A stretch of DNA of 64,000 bases from JAVJQS01 sp040218815 (GTDB lineage: Bacteria > Bacteroidota > Bacteroidia > Flavobacteriales_E > Vicingaceae): the NCBI GenBank assembly GCA_040218815.1, contig JAVJQS010000001.1, positions 124,001-188,000 on the forward strand, read 5' to 3'. The translations under genes and the position numbers were made by a program. This document shows positions 15,154 through 24,538 of the stretch, piece by piece. Every line of letters begins with the position of its first letter. Positions within the stretch are counted from its first letter, which is position 1. The notes under the pieces are model-generated. The model did no database searches. It saw only the letters and a list, made by a program, of their open reading frames with translations, and was not told where the DNA came from.

Positions 15154-16026
15154 ATGGAAGAAGAAAAGAAAAAGCGAAAAATTTTTAAAAAGCTAAAAAA
15201 TAAATATCGCTTAGTTATACTTAATGATGCCTCTTTTGAAGAGCGTTTTTCTTACCGATTATCTACCTTAAACCTTGTAACCCTTTTAATAAGTGGTGCC
15301 GTTTTAATTATGCTAACTGTTTCCTTAGTAATCGTATTTACTCCTTTGCGAGAATATATTCCAGGTTACACCGATGTTAGTTTACGACAAGATTTAACGA
15401 ACATGGTATTAAAAAGTGACTCATTAGAGCACAAATTACAACAGAATAATATTTACTTAGAAAATATTACTGCCATTTTAAAAGGAGAAGAGCCTAGTCT
15501 CAAAGATACTGTGGTTAAAGAAGTGCCTGTAAGTGGTGAAACCCTAGACCCTTCAAAAAAAGCACTAGAAGACTCCCTTTTACGGGACTATGTTGAACGA
15601 GAAGATTCCTATTCTTTAAATGCTGTTTCAGAAAGTACTGCTCCATCACCTACGAAACTGTATTTTTTCACTCCTTTGAAAGGCACGCTCACAGAGGAGT
15701 TTAATTTAGCTCAGAAGCACTATGGTGTAGATATTGTAGCACCTAAGAATGAAGCTGTAAAAGCTACCCTAGACGGAACGGTGATTTTTGCAGAATGGAC
15801 GGTAGAAACAGGTTATGTTATTCAATTACAGCACAAAAATAACCTTAGCTCAATCTACAAACACAACTCTGTACTACTAAAAAATACAGGGGATGTTATC
15901 AAAGCTGGTGAAGCCATTGCCATTGTCGGAAACTCTGGTGAACTTACTTCAGGTCCGCATTTACATTTTGAGTTGTGGCAAGATGGAGTTGCTCTAAACC
16001 CTGTGAATTTTATAAATTTCAATTAG
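15154..16026 (+). CDS. M23-family (LytM) peptidoglycan endopeptidase
   Basis: Membrane-anchored murein hydrolase, 290 residues. A basic cytoplasmic N-terminus is followed by one TM helix (about 38-62) and a coiled-coil-prone periplasmic stretch (77-150). The M23 domain covers 170-290. Zinc ligands are H189 and D193 in HYGVD and H271 in PHLHFE; H237 and H269 are the other active-site histidines. All catalytic residues are present, so an active endopeptidase is expected. It is followed 3 bp later by the GH3 gene and diverges from sprE/porW. A near-consensus -7 sequence (TTAATTTG) ends immediately before the start codon. Confidence 0.93.
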   Translation: MEEEKKKRKIFKKLKNKYRLVILNDASFEERFSYRLSTLNLVTLLISGAVLIMLTVSLVIVFTPLREYIPGYTDVSLRQDLTNMVLKSDSLEHKLQQNNIYLENITAILKGEEPSLKDTVVKEVPVSGETLDPSKKALEDSLLRDYVEREDSYSLNAVSESTAPSPTKLYFFTPLKGTLTEEFNLAQKHYGVDIVAPKNEAVKATLDGTVIFAEWTVETGYVIQLQHKNNLSSIYKHNSVLLKNTGDVIKAGEAIAIVGNSGELTSGPHLHFELWQDGVALNPVNFINFN

Positions 16027-16029
16027 TAC

Positions 16030-17523
16030 ATGTCTTTAAAAGCAGCACTAAGTATCCCTTTTGCCAAAATTGTTAAGAAGCAAACTGCGAAATGGTCAAA
16101 AAAGCCAATTGAAAAACAACAAAAGGTTTTTGATCAGCTAATAGAGAAAGCAAAAAATACAGCCTTTGGAAAAGCACATAACTTTGATCAGATTAGCTCT
16201 TATGCCGATTTTAAAAATGAAGTTCCCATTCGCGACTACGAGCAATTAAAATCCTACTTCGATCGAACAAAAAAAGGAGAAGCCGATGTGCTATGGCCAG
16301 GCAAGCCAATATACCTAAGTAAAACATCGGGCACCACTTCCGGTGCTAAATACATTCCCATTACTAAAGAGTCGATTCCTTATCATATCAATGCTGCTCG
16401 AGATAGCATCTTGCATTACATTGCTGAAACAGGAAATTCAGCTGTAGTTGATAAAAAAATGATTTTTTTACAAGGAAGTCCTGAGCTGGATACTAGCGGC
16501 CCAATTCCTGTTGGCCGACTTTCTGGAATTGTAGCACACCATGTTCCTGCCTATTTACAAAAAAATAGATTACCCACCTTCAAAACAAACATGATTGATG
16601 ATTGGGAAGAAAAAGTTGAGGCAATTTGCAAAGAAACATTACCTCAGGCAATGGGGCTAATTAGTGGAATTCCCCCATGGGTGCAAATGTATTTTGAGCA
16701 GTTGATTGAACTAAGTGGTAAAAAATCAATTCAAGAGATTTTTCCAGATTTCTCTTTATTCATCTATGGCGGTGTTAATTACGAACCTTATCGCAGTAAT
16801 ATGGAAAAATTAATTGGCAAGTCCATTGATTCAATTGAATTATATCCTGCTTCTGAGGGCTTTATTGCCTATCAAGACTCCCAAACGGAGGAAGGCATGC
16901 TGCTCTTGTTAAACTCAGGCATTTTTTATGAGTTTGTGCCTGCTGATGAGTTTTTTGATGAAAATCCTACCCGATTGACTATTGGTGAAGTAGAATTGAA
17001 TAAAAACTATGTGCTCATTTTATCAACCAACGCTGGATTATGGGGGTATAACATTGGCGATACAGTAAAATTTGTAAGCCTAACACCCTACCGTATAATT
17101 GTAAGTGGTAGAATTAAGCACTACACCTCAGCTTTTGGAGAGCATGTAATTGCGGAAGAAGTGGAAAAGGCCATTTCAGAGGTTTCAGCGGCAACTAAAA
17201 ACCAAGTAGTAGAATTTCATTTAGCTCCTCAGCTTGAACCAGCGGAAGGTGAATTGCCCTATCATGAATGGTTTATTGAATTTAAACAACAGCCAGAAAA
17301 TTCGTCAACATTTGCTGAATTGCTGAATAAAGAAATGATGCAATTAAACAGTTATTATAAAGATTTGATTGACGGAAAAATGCTTCAACCCTTGAAAATT
17401 AGAAGTGTAAAACAAGGCAGTTTTAAAAACTATATGAAAAAGAAAGGCAAGTTGGGCGGACAAAATAAATTGCCTCGTTTAGCCAATGATCGCAAAATTG
17501 CCGATGAATTAAGAAGTGCTTAA
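16030..17523 (+). CDS. GH3-family acyl-adenylate/amide-forming enzyme
   Basis: Protein of 497 residues related to plant GH3 auxin-amido synthetases and their bacterial homologues, a branch of the ANL adenylating superfamily. The nucleotide-binding loop is seen as LSKTSGTTSGAKYIP (about 96-110). Later come IELYPASEGFIAYQD and NIGDTVKF, the equivalents of the A4/A5 and Asp-containing motifs. The C-terminal domain ends in PRLANDRKIADEL. Plant enzymes join acids to amino acids; in Bacteroidota the substrate is unknown. It forms an operon with the M23 peptidase (3-bp gap). No signal peptide, so cytoplasmic. Confidence 0.88.
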   Translation: MSLKAALSIPFAKIVKKQTAKWSKKPIEKQQKVFDQLIEKAKNTAFGKAHNFDQISSYADFKNEVPIRDYEQLKSYFDRTKKGEADVLWPGKPIYLSKTSGTTSGAKYIPITKESIPYHINAARDSILHYIAETGNSAVVDKKMIFLQGSPELDTSGPIPVGRLSGIVAHHVPAYLQKNRLPTFKTNMIDDWEEKVEAICKETLPQAMGLISGIPPWVQMYFEQLIELSGKKSIQEIFPDFSLFIYGGVNYEPYRSNMEKLIGKSIDSIELYPASEGFIAYQDSQTEEGMLLLLNSGIFYEFVPADEFFDENPTRLTIGEVELNKNYVLILSTNAGLWGYNIGDTVKFVSLTPYRIIVSGRIKHYTSAFGEHVIAEEVEKAISEVSAATKNQVVEFHLAPQLEPAEGELPYHEWFIEFKQQPENSSTFAELLNKEMMQLNSYYKDLIDGKMLQPLKIRSVKQGSFKNYMKKKGKLGGQNKLPRLANDRKIADELRSA

Positions 17524-17678
17524 AGTGACTTAAGTTGAAAGTACTTAGAGTTGGGAAACTTAGACTTTATAATCTACCTATCTAAGCGAAATATGCGGTA
17601 GCAGAATATCAATTTTTTATGCAATCGTATATTGATTGAAATAAAATTATCATTTGTCAATTCTCCATTTTCAATTAA

Positions 17679-18707
17679 CTACTCCGCTTTCCACACATTC
17701 TTGCCTCTCAACAAGTCATCTAAATTACCTTTCCCACTTTTTTCAGTAGCAAATTGAATTTGCTCTTCCATTGCTTCTTCATAGCGATAGCGATCTTCTT
17801 GGTAAAAAACACCAAATGGTCGTGGCAAATGTCCTTCAACTGATGGGTTATCAAAGAAAGTCGTCAATAACTGTGCTTTAAATTTATCATTTGCATCATG
17901 CACCCATAAATCATCAGCACTCACATCGCTTAAGCTTACCACTTTAGGTGTTGAGCCTTCCAACATAATTCCTTTGTCGTTTTCTGCTCCAAAAATCAAT
18001 GGTTGACCTTGCTCTAAAAAGAGTGTTTCTTCTTTTTTGCTTCCTTTATCAGTAAATACTTCAAAAGCACCATCGTTAAAAACATTGCAGTTTTGATAAA
18101 TTTCAATCATTGAAGTTCCAACATGTTGACTTCCCTTCAATAAAATTTCTCGCTGGTGCTTTGGGTCTCTGTCCATAGTACGAGCTATAAATGTAGAATC
18201 AGCTCCCAAACACAATTTCAAAGGATTAAACGGGTGATCCAATGACCCGATTGGAGTTGACTTGGTTACTTTTCCTTCACGAGAAGTGGGAGAATATTGT
18301 CCTTTGGTCAAGCCATATATTTCATTGTTGAACAACAAAACGTTCAAGTCGAAATTTCTTCGAATCATATGAATCAAATGGTTACCACCTATAGAAAGGG
18401 CATCTCCGTCTCCTGTGACAACCCAAACACTTAATTCAGGTCGACTGATTTTTAATCCACTTGCAATGGCAGTTGCTCGTCCGTGGATACTGTGCATTCC
18501 GAAAGTATCCATGTAATAAGGAAATCGCGAAGAACAACCAATACCAGAAATAAAGACAATGTCTTCTTTATTTCTACCTAATTCAGGCATAATGGATTGA
18601 ACTTGCTTTAGAATAGAATAATCTCCACATCCTGGACACCATCGAACATCTTGATCAGTGGCAAAATCCTTAGGACTCAAAACAACTTCTTCTGCTAACT
18701 CACTCAT
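17679..18707 (-). CDS. korB: 2-oxoacid:ferredoxin oxidoreductase, beta subunit
   Basis: Thiamine-diphosphate-binding subunit, 342 residues. Cluster ligands start with CPGCGD (C24, C27) and C58; the ThDP/Mg motif is GDGDALSIGGNH (99-110) followed by the NNEIYG loop. With the alpha subunit it oxidatively decarboxylates a 2-oxoacid (most likely 2-oxoglutarate) to acyl-CoA and reduces ferredoxin. The start overlaps the korA stop by 4 bases (ATGA), so the two are co-translated. The 155-bp gap beyond its stop shows no clear terminator. Substrate assignment to 2-oxoglutarate rather than pyruvate is inferred from size and organisation. Confidence 0.92.
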   Translation of the reverse strand: MSELAEEVVLSPKDFATDQDVRWCPGCGDYSILKQVQSIMPELGRNKEDIVFISGIGCSSRFPYYMDTFGMHSIHGRATAIASGLKISRPELSVWVVTGDGDALSIGGNHLIHMIRRNFDLNVLLFNNEIYGLTKGQYSPTSREGKVTKSTPIGSLDHPFNPLKLCLGADSTFIARTMDRDPKHQREILLKGSQHVGTSMIEIYQNCNVFNDGAFEVFTDKGSKKEETLFLEQGQPLIFGAENDKGIMLEGSTPKVVSLSDVSADDLWVHDANDKFKAQLLTTFFDNPSVEGHLPRPFGVFYQEDRYRYEEAMEEQIQFATEKSGKGNLDDLLRGKNVWKAE

Positions 18708-20545
18708 TTCACTTGACTCTTTTGCATGATGACATCCACAATTTCTTGCGTAGAAAACGGAACACCTTTAATTTTATTTAGTCCTTGAGCATCAATCAAA
18801 AATTGATCTCTTATGATTTTCACCAATTGCCCATTATTCATCTCGGGAACTATTACTCGATCATAACGCTTGATAATTTCACCCAAATTCTTTGGAAAAG
18901 GATTGAGGTAACGCAAATGCGCATGACCAACTTTTACATTCTCCTTCAAGCAATGTTTTACGGCAGTTTTTACAACACCGTAAGTTGAACCCCAAGATAA
19001 CAAGAGCACCTCTCCTGACTCAAGACCATTATTGATCGACTGAAGAGGAATGCTGTCTGCAATTTTTTGAATTTTTTCTTCGCGGATTTTCACCATCTTC
19101 TGGTGATTCTCAGGATCGTAAGAAACGTTCCCCGTATTCTCCTCTTTTTCCAAGCCACCTATTCGGTGTTCAAAACCCGAGGTTCCCGGTAAAGCCCAGT
19201 CACGAACTAAGTTTTCATCGCGCTCATAAGGTAAGTAGCTTCCTCCCTTTTTGGTGTCCACCATCTTTGGTTTTATCGCTTTTAAGTCTTCCCCTTTAGG
19301 GAAACTCCATGGCTCAGAGCCATTTGCAATATATCCATCTGATAAAAAGAAAACCGGAGTCATGTGTTCTATCGCAATACGACATGCTTCAAAAACAGCG
19401 GAAAAACAATCTGATGGAGAAGAAGCAGATACTATTGGCATGGGTGCTTCTCCATTTCTACCATATAGTGCTTGCAATAAATCTGCTTGTTCCGTTTTTG
19501 TCGGCAATCCTGTTGAAGGCCCTCCCCGCTGAACATTAATGATAAGCATTGGCAACTCCAACATTACCCCAAGCCCAATGGCCTCGCCTTTTAAGGCAAT
19601 TCCCGGTCCTGAAGAAGCAGTAACTCCTAGCTTACCACCAAAAGAAGCTCCAATTACTGAGCAGATAGCTGCTATTTCATCTTCAGCTTGAAAGGTTCTT
19701 ACGCCAAAGTTCTTGTGTTTTGCCAATTCATGCAAAATGTCTGAAGCAGGAGTAATTGGATATGAACCATAGAATAAGTCTAGCTTAGCTTTATCTGCCG
19801 CAGCAATTAATCCTAAAGCTGTTGCTTGGTTACCCATAATGTTCCGGTATTCCCCTTTTGGCAAACTTGCTGCCTTCACATTATATCTAGAAGTGAAAGT
19901 TTCACTAGTGTCTCCAAAATGATAACCTGCTTTCAATACATTAATATTGGCTTCAATCAATTCAGGATGTTTGCTAAATTTTTGTTTGATAAACTCCTCT
20001 GTTCCTTTTAGAGTGCGGTTATACATGTAATATAGGAAGCCCAAAACGAACATGTTTCTCGAGCGATCCATTTCCTTTTTACTCAATGAGCTCTCCTCCA
20101 AGGCGGTGCGCGTCATTTTTGTAACATCAATCTCAATCGTTCTATAGTCGTTAAGCGTGCTATCTTCTAATGGACTTTCATCATAATCTGCCAACTTTAA
20201 ATTTCTGGCATTGAATCCATCAATATTTAAGATTACAGTTCCATTTTTCTTCAATCGAGGTAGATTCACCTTAAATGCAGCAGCATTCATAGCCACTAAA
20301 ACATCACAAGCATCACCAGGTGTTGAAATCTCAACACTACCAAACTGCAACTGGAAACCTGAAACACCTGCTAATGTTCCTTGAGGTGCTCGAATTTCAG
20401 CTGGGTAATTGGGGAAAGTGCTTATATCGTTGCCATACAATGCGTTGGTGTTAGTAAACTCTGTTCCCGTGAGTTGAATTCCATCTCCCGAGTCTCCTGC
20501 AAATACGATGGTTACTTCTTGTTTTTCTTCTACTACTTTTGTCAT
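18704..20545 (-). CDS. korA: 2-oxoacid:ferredoxin oxidoreductase, fused gamma-alpha subunit
   Basis: Subunit of 613 residues. The N-terminal 200 residues are the gamma-type domain (VTIVFAGDSGDGIQLTGTEF opening). The rest is the alpha domain with the pyrimidine-binding fold (YPITPASDILHELAK; QAEDEIAAICSVIGASFGG) and a transketolase-C-like end (PEMNNGQLVKIIRDQFL). This fused architecture is usual in Bacteroidota and Actinobacteria and can work under oxygen in some species. First gene of korAB; divergent from the FadL-like gene with 128 bp between them, where I find no consensus -7 box. Confidence 0.93.
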   Translation of the reverse strand: MTKVVEEKQEVTIVFAGDSGDGIQLTGTEFTNTNALYGNDISTFPNYPAEIRAPQGTLAGVSGFQLQFGSVEISTPGDACDVLVAMNAAAFKVNLPRLKKNGTVILNIDGFNARNLKLADYDESPLEDSTLNDYRTIEIDVTKMTRTALEESSLSKKEMDRSRNMFVLGFLYYMYNRTLKGTEEFIKQKFSKHPELIEANINVLKAGYHFGDTSETFTSRYNVKAASLPKGEYRNIMGNQATALGLIAAADKAKLDLFYGSYPITPASDILHELAKHKNFGVRTFQAEDEIAAICSVIGASFGGKLGVTASSGPGIALKGEAIGLGVMLELPMLIINVQRGGPSTGLPTKTEQADLLQALYGRNGEAPMPIVSASSPSDCFSAVFEACRIAIEHMTPVFFLSDGYIANGSEPWSFPKGEDLKAIKPKMVDTKKGGSYLPYERDENLVRDWALPGTSGFEHRIGGLEKEENTGNVSYDPENHQKMVKIREEKIQKIADSIPLQSINNGLESGEVLLLSWGSTYGVVKTAVKHCLKENVKVGHAHLRYLNPFPKNLGEIIKRYDRVIVPEMNNGQLVKIIRDQFLIDAQGLNKIKGVPFSTQEIVDVIMQKSQVK

Positions 20546-20673
20546 TCCAACACGCTATTTTTCAAGTTGTAAAATTAATTAGAATTAGTCTAAATAACAG
20601 AAGAGCGGAAAGAAGGTTTACAGACGAATTATTTTCTATACCTTTATTTCTTTTTACATTAAATTAACATTAA

Positions 20674-21888
20674 ATGAAAAGACTATTAATTCCAATACTT
20701 GGTTTGATGCCATTATTCTCAATGGCAGGTGGATTTCAAGTAAACCTTCAAGGAACAAAACAAACAGGCATGGGCCACCTCGGAACAAGTTTCTCCTTGG
20801 GAGCATCAAGTGCTTATTTTAACCCTGCAATGATGGGTTTAGATTCCAACAAATTTAATATTGAAGCTGGGGCTTCCTTTATTTTTTCTTCAGTTGCCTA
20901 CCAAAATCAAGAAACAGGCATGTCAGAGTTTACTGACAATCCAGTAGGAACACCTTTTTACCTTTATGCAACTTATAAAGTAAACGAAAAGCTCTCTGCG
21001 GGTTTAGCAGTTTACACACCATTTGGAAGTTCTATAGTTTGGGGTGATGACTGGAGTGGGAAATACCTTATTCAAGATATCAGTTTACAAGCCATTTATA
21101 TTCAGCCGACCTTGTCTTACAAGCTTACAGATAAGTTGAGCGTTGGAGCTGGATTAGACATTGTATTGGGCTCGGTAGAAATCAATAGAGCTGTTGGTGC
21201 TCCAATAGGAAATGATAATACAGTTAATCTTCAAGGAAACACAACAGCATATGGCTTTAATGCTGGAGTTCATTACCAAGCTACTGAAAAACTAAGTCTT
21301 GGACTTACTTATCGCTCGCAAGTTGATGTAGAATTAGAAGAGGGTGATGTAGACTTTTCTGTTGACCCTTCATTAGAATCTTCTTTTCCGGATGGAAAAT
21401 TTTCAGCTACACTTCCATTACCAGCAACTTCAACTTTGGGAATAGCCTATCGCCCTTCGGAAAAACTATTACTTTCTGTTGAAGGAAGTTTTGTCCAGTG
21501 GAGTGAATATGAGTCCTTAGATTTTGATTTCGAAAATAATACTGCGAGTTTAGAGGATTCAGAAAACCCAAGAAACTATGAAGATGCTATTATTATTAGA
21601 GTGGGTGGACAATACTCCTACAGTTCTAAGTTGGATTTAAGGGTGGGTGCTTATTATGATCAATCACCTATTCAGGACGACTTCTTTAACCCTGAAACAC
21701 CAAACACAGATAACATTGGACTTACAGCAGGATTCACTTTCAATGCATCAGATAATTTAAGTATTGATGTTTCCTATTTACAAATTATAGGATTAGAAAG
21801 AGATTCAGAATATGAGCCGGCTAATTTTGGAGGGAAATATAAAGCTTCTTCCTCAATTCCAGGCATTGGTGTAAACTACAAATTTTAA
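20674..21888 (+). CDS. OmpP1/FadL-family outer-membrane transporter
   Basis: Outer-membrane beta-barrel of 404 residues in the FadL family, channels for long-chain fatty acids or other hydrophobic compounds. Signal peptide about 1-19, then the N-terminal hatch-like segment GGFQVNLQGTKQTGMGHLGT and GASSAYFNPAMMG, which corresponds to the family NPA motif. Alternating strands follow to a terminal aromatic residue (GVNYKF). It is 6 bp upstream of an SGNH/GDSL lipoprotein, a pairing often seen in Bacteroidota that suggests lipid hydrolysis and uptake together (inference). Confidence 0.93.
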   Translation: MKRLLIPILGLMPLFSMAGGFQVNLQGTKQTGMGHLGTSFSLGASSAYFNPAMMGLDSNKFNIEAGASFIFSSVAYQNQETGMSEFTDNPVGTPFYLYATYKVNEKLSAGLAVYTPFGSSIVWGDDWSGKYLIQDISLQAIYIQPTLSYKLTDKLSVGAGLDIVLGSVEINRAVGAPIGNDNTVNLQGNTTAYGFNAGVHYQATEKLSLGLTYRSQVDVELEEGDVDFSVDPSLESSFPDGKFSATLPLPATSTLGIAYRPSEKLLLSVEGSFVQWSEYESLDFDFENNTASLEDSENPRNYEDAIIIRVGGQYSYSSKLDLRVGAYYDQSPIQDDFFNPETPNTDNIGLTAGFTFNASDNLSIDVSYLQIIGLERDSEYEPANFGGKYKASSSIPGIGVNYKF

Positions 21889-21894
21889 GAAAAT

Positions 21895-23388
21895 ATGAAA
21901 ACTAGAAAACTATTATATATACTTCCATTGGCTGCATTAGTAGCTTGTGAACCTGAATTCGACGATGTTGACTTTAATGGTGGAAGTGCAGATTTTACAA
22001 AAACAGTTGCAGTTGGAAACTCCCTAACTGCAGGCTATCAAAGTGGAGCATTAAGTGCTGAAGGTCAACTTAATTCTTTGCCAGCTATTCTCGCTCAACA
22101 ATTAAAAGAAGTTGGAGGAGGAGATTTTAATCAGCCATTACTAACAGGAGAGCAAGGGTCAAAAGGAATAGGAATAGTTGACACCTTATTACCGAAGGGT
22201 GAAGTAGCAACTAGGTTTGCTTTAAAAGGAACCGTAGATTGTTTAGGAGAGGCAAGTATTGGACCAGTGAGAAAAGGCGACCCCTATTCAGCAGTACCAT
22301 TTTTAACAGGAATGGCAAGTGTTGCAGCAGATGGGCCTTACAACAATCAAGGTATTCCAGGTGCTAGACTTGTAGATATAACCAATCCTGCATTTGTAAA
22401 TCCATTTTTTGCTAGGCTGAAAACTTCATTGCCTGCTACTATGTTGAGTATGGCAATGGACTTAGATGCAACATTCTTTACATTTTGGATTGGGAACAAT
22501 GACGTTTTAGGATATGCAACAACTGGCGGTGATGAAGGCTCTACAGGACCAAATGGTATGACAGATCCAAATACCTTTACTATGAGTTACGATGCAGCTA
22601 TTGATTCATTAACTGCGAATGGAGCAAAAGGGGTTGTAGCAAACATACCTGATATAACTTCAATTCCTTTCTTTACGACTGTAAAATGGAATGCACTAGT
22701 TTTAACTCAAGCACAAGCTGATTTTTTTAATAATTATCCGCTAGTACAAGCCTATAACGCTGCGCTCGACAACCCTAGTGTTATTGCTCAGTTTGGAATG
22801 AATGGAGCAGCAGAAGCTGAATCACGTAAGTTAAACTTTTCAGCAGGAGCAAATGGCTTTTTAATGCTTGATACTGATTTAAGCGATGCAGTTACTGATA
22901 CCATGGGGACACCATTACCTAAGTTCAGACAATTGAAGAGCGGAGAATTAATTACGCTAAGCGTACCAGGTGATGACATTAAATGTAAAGGCCTTGGAAG
23001 TGCTGATTTATCTGACCCTCAAAATCCAGTAATAAATCCGATGACGGGGAATTATATTTTGGATTTAGATGAAATTCAGAAAATTCAGAATAACATAGCT
23101 GCTTATAATAGTACAATAAAAATGGCAGCAATGTCTCATAGCCTAGCTCATGTAGATGCTAATTCGAGGTTAAATCAATTAGCAAGCACTGGGATAACAA
23201 TTGATGGTATTACGTATTCTTCTGCTCTTGTTACTGGAGGAGCGTTTTCTTTAGATGGGGTCCATCCTAACACTAGAGGTTATGCAATTTTGGCAAATGA
23301 CTTTATTGATGCCATAAATTCAACATATTCAGCTAATGTTCCTAAAGTTAGTGTAGCTTCTTTCTCAACAATTGAGGTTGAGCAATAA
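21895..23388 (+). CDS. SGNH/GDSL-family lipoprotein hydrolase
   Basis: Predicted surface or periplasmic lipoprotein of 497 residues. Lipobox LAALVAC with the lipidated Cys at 18. SGNH blocks are recognisable: block I AVGNSLTAGY with Asn in place of the usual Asp next to the nucleophilic Ser; block III FWIGNNDVLG; block V SLDGVHPNTRGY with the catalytic Asp and His. An esterase or lipase activity is likely. It follows the FadL-like gene by 6 bp and is closed by the hairpin at 23407-23439. The replacement of GDS by GNS is the only deviation I see. Confidence 0.88.
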   Translation: MKTRKLLYILPLAALVACEPEFDDVDFNGGSADFTKTVAVGNSLTAGYQSGALSAEGQLNSLPAILAQQLKEVGGGDFNQPLLTGEQGSKGIGIVDTLLPKGEVATRFALKGTVDCLGEASIGPVRKGDPYSAVPFLTGMASVAADGPYNNQGIPGARLVDITNPAFVNPFFARLKTSLPATMLSMAMDLDATFFTFWIGNNDVLGYATTGGDEGSTGPNGMTDPNTFTMSYDAAIDSLTANGAKGVVANIPDITSIPFFTTVKWNALVLTQAQADFFNNYPLVQAYNAALDNPSVIAQFGMNGAAEAESRKLNFSAGANGFLMLDTDLSDAVTDTMGTPLPKFRQLKSGELITLSVPGDDIKCKGLGSADLSDPQNPVINPMTGNYILDLDEIQKIQNNIAAYNSTIKMAAMSHSLAHVDANSRLNQLASTGITIDGITYSSALVTGGAFSLDGVHPNTRGYAILANDFIDAINSTYSANVPKVSVASFSTIEVEQ

Positions 23389-23406
23389 TACAATTGATTT
23401 TACAAC

Positions 23407-23439
23407 AAAAAATCCATCTCAGTTGAGATGGATTTTTTT
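23407..23439. terminator. Bidirectional terminator between SGNH gene and gatC
   Basis: Inverted repeat AAAAAATCCATCTCA / TGAGATGGATTTTTT (23407-23421, 23424-23438), with T tracts on both strands. It sits between two convergent genes and can serve both. Confidence 0.9.
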
Positions 23440-23478
23440 GTATTGAACATTGTCAATTTAAAAATTGATCATTTAATA

Positions 23479-23763
23479 TCACATTACCTTAGGTACCTTA
23501 ATAAAGTCAGTGTCTTTATCTGGAGCATTTTGTAATGCTTCCTTTTGAGAAATTGTTTGAATCACTTCATCTTTACGCATCGGAGTTTCTTCATCCAGCA
23601 TATAAATCAATGGCTCTACTCCTTCTGTATCAACCTCATCCAATTGATCCACAAAAGCGAGCATTTTATTCATATCTTGAGTAATCTCTTGCTTTTCTTC
23701 ATCATTAAAAGAAAGCTTAGCCAAGGTGGCAATGCGGTCTACTGTTTTTAAATCTACTGACAT
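23479..23763 (-). CDS. gatC: Asp/Glu-tRNA amidotransferase subunit C
   Basis: Small subunit (94 residues) of GatCAB, which converts misacylated Glu-tRNA(Gln) or Asp-tRNA(Asn) to the amide form. The usual opening TVDRIATLAKLSFNDEEK is followed by the helix MLAFVDQLDEVDTEGVEPL and the extended tail with PMRKDEV. The stop of the upstream plsC-like gene immediately precedes its start codon (23764/23763), so translation is coupled. gatA and gatB are not in the window. Confidence 0.95.
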   Translation of the reverse strand: MSVDLKTVDRIATLAKLSFNDEEKQEITQDMNKMLAFVDQLDEVDTEGVEPLIYMLDEETPMRKDEVIQTISQKEALQNAPDKDTDFIKVPKVM

Positions 23764-24501
23764 CTATTCATCTAATTTGGAAGCAATTCGCTTCTTTGTT
23801 TCTTCTCGCAAAGTTAATAAATCCCATTCGTCTGTTTTGCTAACTTCAATGGGTTCATGAATATAAACTCTAGAAAGCCCAGGTCTGCTACTCGCCGTCA
23901 GGCTCCAACTGTCCTCTAACAAACGATAGTTGTCCTTAAAAGTAACTGGAATAATACTCATCTTTAACTGCAGGGCTACTCGAAAAGCCCCATTTTTAAA
24001 AGGCTTTAATTGAGGAACCGACTTTGGGATAGTTCCCTCGGGAAAAATTACGAGATTACTTCCTTTTTCCATTACTTCACAAGCTTTAGCAATCGACTGG
24101 TGGGCTGATTTGGGATTTTTCCGATCAACTAGAATGTTCATTTTCTTAAAGTAAATGTTAAACAAAGGAACATTGCCCAACTCCTTTTTTCCCAAAAAGA
24201 TGAAGTAGTTTGGAAATGAAGCATACAATAATAAAATGTCTAAATAGGAACTGTGATTAGGGCAAATAATATAGTTTGTGGTCGTATCATTTGGTATATT
24301 TCCTATCACCTCCTTGCGAATTCCTGCAAAAAATAAAATAACTTTTGCTTGCCAGCGAATGAGCTTGAATCCCGATTGGAAATATTTTTCGTTTTGAAGA
24401 AGCACAAAAAAAAGAGGGTACAGGATTATTATCGTTAATAGCACTATTATTAGGAAATATATTTTCCATAAAAACCCAAGAATTCCCTTTGCCAACTTCA
24501 T
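23764..24501 (-). CDS. plsC: PlsC-family 1-acylglycerol-3-phosphate acyltransferase
   Basis: Inner-membrane acyltransferase of 245 residues, catalysing (by family) acyl transfer to lysophosphatidic acid. N-terminal membrane helix about 9-34; catalytic NHSSYLD (the NHx4D motif) near 78-84; the substrate motif VIFPEGT near 152-158. Both are complete. It is upstream of and contiguous with gatC, and divergent from trpS with only 35 bp between the two start codons, a region that is a near-perfect inverted repeat. Some members act on other lipids, for example ornithine lipids, so the exact substrate is open. Confidence 0.9.
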   Translation of the reverse strand: MKLAKGILGFLWKIYFLIIVLLTIIILYPLFFVLLQNEKYFQSGFKLIRWQAKVILFFAGIRKEVIGNIPNDTTTNYIICPNHSSYLDILLLYASFPNYFIFLGKKELGNVPLFNIYFKKMNILVDRKNPKSAHQSIAKACEVMEKGSNLVIFPEGTIPKSVPQLKPFKNGAFRVALQLKMSIIPVTFKDNYRLLEDSWSLTASSRPGLSRVYIHEPIEVSKTDEWDLLTLREETKKRIASKLDE

Positions 24502-24538
24502 GCTTCAAAAATAGGACAAATTGGTATTTTTGAAGCAT
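24500..24538. promoter_or_regulatory. Symmetrical divergent plsC/trpS start region
   Basis: A perfect 14-bp inverted repeat, ATGCTTCAAAAATA (24500-24513) and TATTTTTGAAGCAT (24525-24538), surrounds an 11-bp centre. Each arm carries TATTTTTG, a full TAnnTTTG match, four bases from the start codon it faces (plsC ATG at 24501, trpS ATG at 24537). If both boxes work, the transcripts would start at or next to the start codon. No TTG at -33 spacing is visible. Confidence 0.55.

Noticed and set aside
17524..17678. Terminator or regulatory element between the GH3 and korB genes
   Set aside because: Only scattered short AT-rich matches such as ATCAAT/ATTGAT are seen; nothing stronger than chance.
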